The notes under the pieces are model-generated. The model was not told the DNA's origin. It did not search any database and worked only from the letters and a program-made list of their open reading frames with translations. Shown piece after piece: positions 1 to 4,165 of a stretch of DNA of 5,523 nt (position 1 is the stretch's first letter; every line of letters starts with the position of its first letter). The DNA is from Fidelibacterota bacterium (GTDB lineage: Bacteria > Fidelibacterota > Fidelibacteria > Fidelibacterales > Fidelibacteraceae), in the NCBI GenBank assembly GCA_030629925.1, contig DAOVOB010000094.1:1-5523 (forward strand). Direction: 5' to 3'. Position numbers and translations under genes: made by a program.

Positions 1-105
1 AGATTTATCGCGTCTCAAAAAAGAGGGTAAGAAAGTGTGAAGATGTCGATATGTCGATTTGTTGATAAGCCGATAAGAGATTGGAGACCAAAATGCTAGC
101 AAAAA
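1..105. repeat. Long direct repeat, copy 1 (left end outside the window)
   Basis: Positions 1-79 are identical to 169-247. After that the copies diverge over about 8 bases with a 1-nt indel, then agree again over CCAAAATGCTAGCAAAAA (88-105 against 255-272). The unit begins at the window edge, so it may extend further left and further copies may exist there. Inside it is a short internal repeat, ATGTCGAT twice in tandem with variation (about 43-58), followed by the related text TTGATAAGCCGATAAGAG. I see no coding potential. Confidence 0.9.
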
Positions 106-119
106 GCGAAGCTTTTTGC
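99..119. repeat. Perfect 9-bp hairpin, GCAAAAAGC/GCTTTTTGC
   Basis: GCAAAAAGC (99-107) and GCTTTTTGC (111-119) are perfect inverted repeats separated by GAA. The hairpin lies between the two long repeat copies. There is no clean T-run after it, since CGCCTATATC follows, so I do not call it a terminator. It begins inside the GCTAGC palindrome at 95-100. Confidence 0.75.
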
Positions 120-144
120 GCCTATATCCCAAAGAACTTTGTAG

Positions 145-164
145 CGCCACAGGATCCTGTGGCG
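145..164. repeat. Perfect 20-bp palindrome
   Basis: CGCCACAGGATCCTGTGGCG is perfectly self-complementary over all 20 bases. It sits just before the second copy of the long repeat begins (169). A perfect dyad without a loop fits a protein-binding site or a mobile-element end better than an RNA hairpin. Its core GGATCCTG also occurs inside the palindromic unit at 2683-2740 (2695-2702). Confidence 0.85.
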
Positions 165-168
165 GATT

Positions 169-271
169 AGATTTATCGCGTCTCAAAAAAGAGGGTAAGA
201 AAGTGTGAAGATGTCGATATGTCGATTTGTTGATAAGCCGATAAGAGGGTGAGGCCAAAATGCTAGCAAAA
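169..271. repeat. Long direct repeat, copy 2
   Basis: Second copy of the unit seen at 1-105, offset by 168 bases and exact over 169-247. The 89-bp segment between the identical blocks (80-168) carries the hairpin at 99-119 and the palindrome at 145-164. After this copy the sequence instead runs into a different GCTAGC-bounded structure (262-291), so the array appears to end here. Confidence 0.9.
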
Positions 272-319
272 AAACATGGCTTTTCGCTAGCCTTATTCTG
301 CTTTTCGAATTCTGCTAGC
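262..319. repeat. Cluster of GCTAGC palindromes
   Basis: GCTAGC occurs at 262-267, 286-291 and 314-319, with another at 95-100 in the preceding repeat. The first two can pair as an imperfect hairpin in which AAAA (268 onward) also faces TTTT (281-284). Three copies of one 6-bp palindrome within 58 bp of AT-rich sequence are unlikely by chance, but I cannot assign a function. Confidence 0.55.
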
Positions 320-416
320 GGTATACGCCAAACTGCTTAAAATTTCTTCAGCAAATATTTCAACAAACCATATGCAAACTTAGGATTTTATTATCATTTA
401 ATGAAAATGGTAGTTC

Positions 417-444
417 GAGATCCTTCGACTACGCTCAGGATGAC
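417..444 (-). repeat. Dispersed palindromic unit, copy A1 (minimal form)
   Basis: Read on the - strand this 28-bp unit begins GTCAT-CCT-GA and ends GA-AGG-ATCTC, with only GCGTAGTC between. ATCCT and AGGAT form a 5-bp stem (420-424 with 437-441 on the + strand), flanked inward by GA facing GA. It is the shortest of four related copies in the window (others at 655-705, 2683-2740 and 2768-2824). On the + strand it is followed by AATATT, as is copy A2. It is intergenic and not coding. Confidence 0.85.
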
Positions 445-468
445 AATATTCTTGCTTCCGCTCACTCC

Positions 469-486
469 TTACTACTTACTGTATTC
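469..486. repeat. 18-bp direct repeat, first copy
   Basis: TTACTACTTACTGTATTC here is identical to 712-729. Both copies lie shortly downstream of a GTCAT...ATCTC unit followed by AATATT, which suggests that a whole spacer module was duplicated and then diverged. Confidence 0.85.
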
Positions 487-654
487 CGACTTCCGGCTTG
501 CGCATCGCGTCTCTACACGATGGCGTTTATTTTGTCTTTTCGCTCTTTACTTTCTTCTCCGTACTTTCTTACTACAAAATATTTTATTTAATATGTTTTG
601 GAACAAAGTTTACACACACATAATCTTTTATCATTTTAAGGGATTTTAAAGTTT

Positions 655-705
655 GAGATCCTTCAGCTACGCTTGCCAAATAGCCTGCGCTCCGTTCAGG
701 ATGAC
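655..705 (-). repeat. Dispersed palindromic unit, copy A2 (with inner insert)
   Basis: Same ends as copy A1: on the - strand GTCAT-CCT-GA at one side and GA-AGG-ATCTC at the other. Here the middle is about 23 bases longer (roughly 671-693 on the + strand), carrying an insert that A1 lacks. The stem bases ATCCT (658-662) and AGGAT (698-702) are retained. The following AATATT and nearby 18-bp repeat match the A1 locus. Confidence 0.85.
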
Positions 706-711
706 AATATT

Positions 712-754
712 TTACTACTTACTGTATTCTGGCTTCTGGCTTCTGGCTTCTGCC
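712..754. repeat. 18-bp repeat (second copy) running into a TTCTGGC heptamer tandem
   Basis: Positions 712-729 repeat 469-486 exactly. From 727 the heptamer TTCTGGC occurs three times exactly (727-733, 734-740, 741-747) and a fourth time with one change (TTCTGCC, 748-754). The tandem starts at the same place where the first module reads TTCCGACTTCCGGC, so it looks like a local slippage expansion of that text. Confidence 0.8.
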
Positions 755-818
755 TGCTGTATTCTGCTTAACCTACTATGCTAAATTGCGTTTTTAGCTT
801 CGAAGGGCTGTTTTCCAG

Positions 819-850
819 CTTTTGCCTTTTGTCCTTTGCCTTTTGCCTTT
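819..850. repeat. Low-complexity pyrimidine tract (TTTTGCC repeats)
   Basis: Degenerate tandem repeats of CTTTTGCC and TCCTTTGCC. Very similar text occurs at 5316-5346 before the kinase gene. The open frame that starts inside it (TTG at 822) has no ribosome binding site, so I treat the tract as spacer sequence. Confidence 0.7.
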
Positions 851-940
851 GGGTTTGGTTTCCCTCTTTCTTCCTTTGTGTAAGGTGGTTAGAAAAATTC
901 CACATTTTATTGCTAATCATTCAAAAAAATCAAGAAATGA

Positions 941-997
941 ATTGAAAATGATTGAAAATTTGTGCAAATTGAAAAGATTGATAAATAATTGTACTAA
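941..997 (+). promoter_or_regulatory. Candidate promoter region of the deacetylase gene, weak
   Basis: ATTGAAAA occurs three times (941-948, 951-958, 968-975) just upstream of the gene at 1040. The third copy offers a -35-like TTGAAA (969-974) with TACTAA (992-997) 17 bases further on. An alternative -10-like box is AATAAT (984-989). None matches a sigma-70 consensus well, and the organism's consensus is unknown. A promoter is expected here because about 1 kb of gene-free sequence precedes the gene. Confidence 0.25.
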
Positions 998-1039
998 ACA
1001 GATTTTGGACAGAAAAACCTATAACGAAAAGGAGCGAGC

Positions 1040-1837
1040 ATGAAGTTTTTACGCCGCACAGGAGAAGACGTAAAAAGTGTTGATAATTTAAAAGGTTTAT
1101 TTCCAGATTGGAAAGAAAATGAAACTTGGTTGTTCATCGGACCACACGATGATGATATTGTATTAGGTTCGGGTATTACTATGAAATCCGCCATTGAAGC
1201 GGGTGTTGATGTTTATGCGCTTGTAACCACAGATGGTGGTATGGGCTATTGCCACATGGAACAGGAAAAAACCATTGGTAAGATCCGACAGGAAGAAACC
1301 ATTGATTCTTTTAAGATCATGGGCCTTGATGAAGATCATTTCTTTTTTGCTGATTTCCCTGATTGTGACACCACCTCTTTTGTCGGCCGTCGTGCAGCTA
1401 AAGCCGGCGATCCTGCGATTGAAGGTTATACCGGACTACAAAACGCATTCACATATTATATTCGTAAGGTTAAACCGACTCGTATATTTTTGCCTACAGG
1501 CGAAGATCTGCACCCGGATCATAAGATCGTCTATCAGGAAGTTCTTATTTCCATGTTCCATGCCGGTGGTAATATCTGGCCGGAACTCGGTGAACCGACC
1601 CCACCGCCCGTAGCTTATGAATTTGGTGTCTACTGTGATTTTGCCGGGGCACCCAATCTAAAGATCGAAGCAAGCGAAGAAGTATTCCAAACAAAATTGA
1701 ATGCTATTCTTGCTTATAAATCTCAAGAACAAATCGCATCATTGGTCGAAGGCGTTAAGGCCGGCGGACCATTTGAATATATTCGCGAGATCGAGTTTAG
1801 ATTCTACTCAGTGAACAATTATAAGGATCTATTCTAA
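1040..1837 (+). CDS. PIG-L (LmbE-like) family metal-dependent deacetylase
   Basis: A 265-residue cytoplasmic protein with no signal peptide or membrane segment, close to the usual size of bacterial PIG-L/LmbE proteins. These are typically Zn-dependent enzymes that remove N-acetyl groups from sugars or sugar conjugates. The first motif is GPHDDDIVLG (34-43), corresponding to the common AHPDDE: His36 and Asp39 are the expected metal ligands and Asp38 the expected catalytic base. The second is HPDH (158-161), giving the third ligand, His161. The Glu that normally follows the two Asp is Ile40, and the Pro after His36 is Asp37, so this is a variant subfamily. The ATG has AAGGAG at 1029-1034 with 5 bases spacing. 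A terminator follows the gene. The substrate cannot be read from the sequence; the neighbouring SIS protein and ROK kinase suggest an N-acetyl amino sugar. A hydrolase acting on another amide is possible. The family call is secure; the substrate is inference. Confidence 0.9.
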   Translation: MKFLRRTGEDVKSVDNLKGLFPDWKENETWLFIGPHDDDIVLGSGITMKSAIEAGVDVYALVTTDGGMGYCHMEQEKTIGKIRQEETIDSFKIMGLDEDHFFFADFPDCDTTSFVGRRAAKAGDPAIEGYTGLQNAFTYYIRKVKPTRIFLPTGEDLHPDHKIVYQEVLISMFHAGGNIWPELGEPTPPPVAYEFGVYCDFAGAPNLKIEASEEVFQTKLNAILAYKSQEQIASLVEGVKAGGPFEYIREIEFRFYSVNNYKDLF

Positions 1838-1853
1838 GAACTATATGAACAAG

Positions 1854-1884
1854 GGCGTCCGTCAGTTGACGGACGTCTTTTTTT
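1854..1884 (+). terminator. Intrinsic terminator after the deacetylase gene
   Basis: A 10-bp stem, GGCGTCCGTC (1854-1863) with GACGGACGTC (1868-1877), contains one G-T wobble and an AGTT loop, and is followed by seven T (1878-1884). This is a textbook intrinsic terminator, 16 bp past the stop codon. Its T-run directly adjoins the ribosome binding site of the next gene (1885-1889), so the 57-bp gap has no room for a separate promoter after it. Partial read-through, or an attenuator role, is therefore likely. Confidence 0.9.
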
Positions 1885-1889
1885 AGGAG
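1885..1889 (+). promoter_or_regulatory. Ribosome binding site supporting a TTG start
   Basis: AGGAG lies 5 bases before TTG at 1895. It begins immediately after the terminator's T-run. There is no ATG or GTG in frame nearby. The first in-frame ATG (Met27) would cut through the CGDDD segment at the start of the fold, so TTG is the best start. Confidence 0.75.
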
Positions 1890-1894
1890 CTTTT

Positions 1895-2674
1895 TTGGAA
1901 CTTCTCGCATTAAGAAGATTTACACAAGGATCCGGGAAAAAAATACTGTTTTGTGGTGATGACGATATCGATATGGCTGCGATATATCTTGCAGCTATCA
2001 TTCACGCGGAAGGATACGACATGGATTATATCCCATCCGCTTTATCCTTTCCCCAAAATATCAATATTCCTGCTTACGATTTGATCATTCTATCCGATTA
2101 TCCTCGCGAACAAATAAAGGATGAACAGCTTGAAGAGATCGCTGATTTCACTAAAGAAGGCGGTTCACTTTTAATGATCGGTGGTTGGGAATCATTTACA
2201 GGTCTAAATATTGAATATAAGAATTCTCCCATTGAAGCTATTTTGCCGGTTATTTTAAGTGAAAAAGATGATCGTAGAAATTATGATCAGGGAATTATTG
2301 TAACCCCAATAGATATATATCATCCTGTATGCAAGGGATTGGATTGGCAGCGACCTGCTGTGATCGGCGGTTATAATGAATTTGAACCTAAAGATAATGC
2401 TACCTGTATATTGTGTGGTAAAAAAATAAAGATCACATCCGAAGATAAAGTGATCAAAACAGAAGTGGATGAAGAAGAAATACCCCTCTTGGTACTGGGT
2501 ACAGCCGGAGAAGGCAAAACTGCCGCTTTAGCTTTTGACCTGGCACCGCATTGGGTAGGTGGTTTTGTGGACTGGGGAACCGGTCGCAAACATGTTGATT
2601 TTGAAACAGGTTTCATTGAAGTGGGGGATATGTACTATCGCTTCGTTGCAAACCTCTTGAAAAGTATGTTCTAA
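1895..2674 (+). CDS. Glutamine-amidotransferase-fold protein (DUF1355/PF07090-like), probably no amidotransferase activity
   Basis: A 259-residue soluble protein. It opens with a strand and a turn rich in Asp (ILFCGDDDID, 17-26), then a long helix, a second strand ending YDLIILSDYP (61-70), and KEGGSLLMIGGWESFTG (87-103). That last segment aligns with the nucleophile-elbow region of class I glutamine amidotransferases. In active enzymes a Cys follows the glycine; here the stretch reads IGGW, with no Cys. The C-terminal part PLLVLGTAGEGKTAALAFDLAPHW (197-220) matches the pattern I recall for PF07090, where a Gly-rich turn precedes a conserved Asp and a His-Trp. ThuA-like and trehalose-utilisation proteins share this fold and often sit in sugar operons. 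A short insertion, CILCGKK (171-177), holds a CxxC pair. No function can be assigned. It follows the deacetylase through a terminator and precedes the PFK-type gene, so a role in the same sugar pathway is plausible. The fold call is fairly sure; the family is from memory. Confidence 0.72.
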   Translation: MELLALRRFTQGSGKKILFCGDDDIDMAAIYLAAIIHAEGYDMDYIPSALSFPQNINIPAYDLIILSDYPREQIKDEQLEEIADFTKEGGSLLMIGGWESFTGLNIEYKNSPIEAILPVILSEKDDRRNYDQGIIVTPIDIYHPVCKGLDWQRPAVIGGYNEFEPKDNATCILCGKKIKITSEDKVIKTEVDEEEIPLLVLGTAGEGKTAALAFDLAPHWVGGFVDWGTGRKHVDFETGFIEVGDMYYRFVANLLKSMF

Positions 2675-2682
2675 ATTGAATT

Positions 2683-2740
2683 GTCATCTCGACCGGATCC
2701 TGTCCCGAAGTTTCGGGAACGGGAGAAGCGGAGAGATCTC
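2683..2740 (+). repeat. Dispersed palindromic unit, copy B1
   Basis: Begins GTCAT-CTC-GA and ends GA-GAG-ATCTC. ATCTC (2686-2690) can pair with GAGAT (2733-2737), so the variable triplet CTC is matched by GAG. The middle holds its own perfect hairpin, TCCCGAA-GT-TTCGGGA (2703-2718). It lies 8 bp after the stop codon of the amidotransferase-like gene. No T-run follows either hairpin, so it is not an intrinsic terminator. Confidence 0.85.
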
Positions 2741-2767
2741 AAACATTCAACTTATAGTGAAGATTTT

Positions 2768-2824
2768 GAGATTTCTCCACTACGTTCAGTATCTTAACAG
2801 ACACTGAACTTCGGTCGAAATGAC
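2768..2824 (-). repeat. Dispersed palindromic unit, copy B2 (inverted partner of B1)
   Basis: On the - strand the unit begins GTCAT-TTC-GA and ends GA-GAA-ATCTC. The stem is ATTTC with GAAAT (on the + strand 2771-2775 with 2817-2821). The middle carries a different hairpin, GTTCAGT (2784-2790) with ACTGAAC (2803-2809), extended by TCT/AGA across one mismatch. Copies B1 and B2 face each other tail to tail. TGTCATCTCGACCG (2682-2695) and CGGTCGAAATGACA (2812-2825) are complementary except for one base, so the whole 144-bp block can fold on itself. Confidence 0.85.
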
Positions 2825-2825
2825 A

Positions 2826-2941
2826 GGAAATAGATCCTTGAGATTGAGTATGATCATATCCACAGGACGAAAGCTTTATCAAGTTGATCCTGTTATCATG
2901 TCTCAAAGGAATCATGTCTAACTTTAAAGGAGCAAGCATAA
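2826..2941 (+). promoter_or_regulatory. Leader of the PFK-type gene with duplicated ATCATGTCT motif
   Basis: ATCATGTCT occurs at 2895-2903 and 2911-2919. Each copy is followed by an AAAGGA: the first at 2905-2910, the second at 2926-2931 inside the real ribosome binding site (AAGGAG, 2927-2932). This looks like a small local duplication of the translation-initiation region. I could not find a promoter with convincing -35 and -10 boxes. Confidence 0.35.
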
Positions 2942-4144
2942 ATGAAAGGAATTGCTGTCGTAGCACAAACCGGTGGACCTACAGCTGTGATAAATTCAAG
3001 TCTGGCCGGAATTATCTCACAATGTCTTAAAGAGGATAATGTTGAAGAAGTTTGGGGATGTTATTTTGGCATGAAAGGTTTACTGGAAGAAGATTTTATT
3101 GATCTGAGCAATGCACCTGTCGATCTGCTTCAACAAACACCCGGATCTGCTCTTGGATCCTCGCGCATTAAACTAAATTCTGAAAATATACCACGTGTTT
3201 TTGAAGTTTTTAAAAAATATAATATCCGCTACTTTTTCGGTATTGGCGGCGACGATACACAATTAAACGTTTATGAAGTTGAAAAATATTGCAAAGAGCA
3301 AGGATATGAACTGTCTGGCATGGGTTGTCCAAAAACTGTTGATAATGACCTGCCTTTGACCGACCATACTCCCGGATTCCCTTCTGCGGCTCGTTATACG
3401 GCACTATCTGTCTTTCAGGGCGGCCGTCTTACCCGGGATATGCAAAAGGTCGACCAATTCGTTATTTATCAGACCATCGGACGTTCAGCAGGATGGTTGG
3501 CAGCCGCACCTTATGGTTTTAAAGAAAAAGAATCGGATCCGCCTCATATCATCCTGATGCCTGAAACTCCTTTCAATGAAGATAAATTTGTCGCCTTCTT
3601 CAAAGAATGTTATGAAAAGTACGGTTTTGTTTCAATTATTACCGGTGAAGGTGTAATGGATGAGGATGGCAATCCGGTTTCTGCAACGAAAGTGAAAGAT
3701 GATTTCGGTAACAAAGAATTCGGTGCCATGGGTGGCGTCTCGGTTGGAATGGAGATCCATAAGATCATTACAAAACATTTCCCTGATATGCGCGGTGAAT
3801 TTCAAGTAACGGAATCTTTGCCCATGTGCGCGGATGACCGTACCGTTGATATCGATGTAAAAGAAGCCTTTGAATTGGGTGTTAAGGCCGTAGAATTGGC
3901 TGCCAATGGCGAATCGGGCTACATGACTACGATAGAACGCCTCGAAGGTCCTGAATACAAGACGCAGATCGGCAAAGTTCCCCTATGCGATGTAGGTGGA
4001 AAACAAAAACCGATCCCTGCCAAATACATTGCTGAGAACGGTATGGATATGACTCCGGCATTTAATGAATATATTCGTCCCTTACTGGGTGAAAAACCTA
4101 AATACGCTGATCTTAGTGTATTAAAAACAGTCGATAAGAAATAA
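2942..4144 (+). CDS. Phosphofructokinase-family protein, diphosphate (PPi)-dependent type
   Basis: A 400-residue cytoplasmic protein covering the whole PFK fold. It starts with the nucleotide/diphosphate loop TGGPTAVIN (10-18), continues with GIGGDD (100-105), PKTVDND (130-136) and GRSAGW (180-185), and has the PE pair at 207-208. Asp105 in GGDD and Lys131 in PKTVDND replace the two Gly of ATP-dependent enzymes, the accepted mark of PPi-dependent PFK. Asp134 and Asp136 are the expected catalytic and metal-binding residues. In the C-terminal half, where the PPi-type family usually has a segment like LQRxAxH before the SxTDxxEA helix, this protein reads SLPMCADD (292-299), so the Arg that binds the 6-phosphate appears to be Met295. 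The substrate may therefore differ from fructose 6-phosphate (tagatose-, sedoheptulose- or another sugar phosphate). AAGGAG at 2927-2932 lies 9 bases before the ATG. The gene ends in tandem stops TAA-TAA-TAG, 21 bp from the SIS gene, so the two are probably cotranscribed. Family certain; PPi use likely; substrate open. Confidence 0.9.
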   Translation: MKGIAVVAQTGGPTAVINSSLAGIISQCLKEDNVEEVWGCYFGMKGLLEEDFIDLSNAPVDLLQQTPGSALGSSRIKLNSENIPRVFEVFKKYNIRYFFGIGGDDTQLNVYEVEKYCKEQGYELSGMGCPKTVDNDLPLTDHTPGFPSAARYTALSVFQGGRLTRDMQKVDQFVIYQTIGRSAGWLAAAPYGFKEKESDPPHIILMPETPFNEDKFVAFFKECYEKYGFVSIITGEGVMDEDGNPVSATKVKDDFGNKEFGAMGGVSVGMEIHKIITKHFPDMRGEFQVTESLPMCADDRTVDIDVKEAFELGVKAVELAANGESGYMTTIERLEGPEYKTQIGKVPLCDVGGKQKPIPAKYIAENGMDMTPAFNEYIRPLLGEKPKYADLSVLKTVDKK

Positions 4145-4165
4145 TAATAGATCAAGGAAAGTAAA

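Larger units (their letters stand above)
1..1039. other. Gene-free, repeat-rich region upstream of the deacetylase gene
   Basis: I see no supportable gene here. The open frames present (401-649 and 822-1043 on +) have no ribosome binding site, overlap repeats and translate to low-complexity hydrophobic text. The region contains, in order: a two-copy repeat with a period of about 168 bp (1-271), several perfect palindromes, two dispersed GTCAT...ATCTC units (417-444 and 655-705), a heptamer tandem (727-754), a TTTTGCC-type pyrimidine tract (819-850), and an AT-rich stretch (about 890-1028) that should carry the promoter of the downstream gene. I see no tRNA, rRNA or CRISPR array. Confidence 0.8.

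Noticed and set aside
1..271. CRISPR array
   Set aside because: Only two copies of a 79-bp identical block are seen with one 89-bp interval containing palindromes. Repeat and spacer lengths are wrong and no cas gene is present.
401..649. 82-codon open frame on +
   Set aside because: It runs through palindromic unit A1 and pyrimidine-rich spacer, has no ribosome binding site, and translates to low-complexity Leu/Phe/Tyr text.
822..1043. 73-codon open frame ending in an ATGA overlap with the deacetylase start
   Set aside because: It starts at a TTG inside the TTTTGCC tract without a ribosome binding site and its composition follows the AT-rich spacer. The overlap is probably chance.
2703..2718. 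Hairpin TCCCGAA-GT-TTCGGGA as terminator of the amidotransferase-like gene
   Set aside because: No T-run follows; it is the inner hairpin of palindromic unit B1.
2739..2966. 75-codon open frame on the - strand
   Set aside because: It is made of palindromic unit B2 and the leader of the PFK-type gene, with no recognisable protein pattern.
2914..3030. Possible 38-residue leader peptide (AAAGGA then ATG) overlapping the PFK-type start
   Set aside because: It overlaps the real gene out of frame for about 90 bases, the preceding AAAGGA is part of a small duplication of the true initiation region, and the peptide has no run of a regulatory amino acid.
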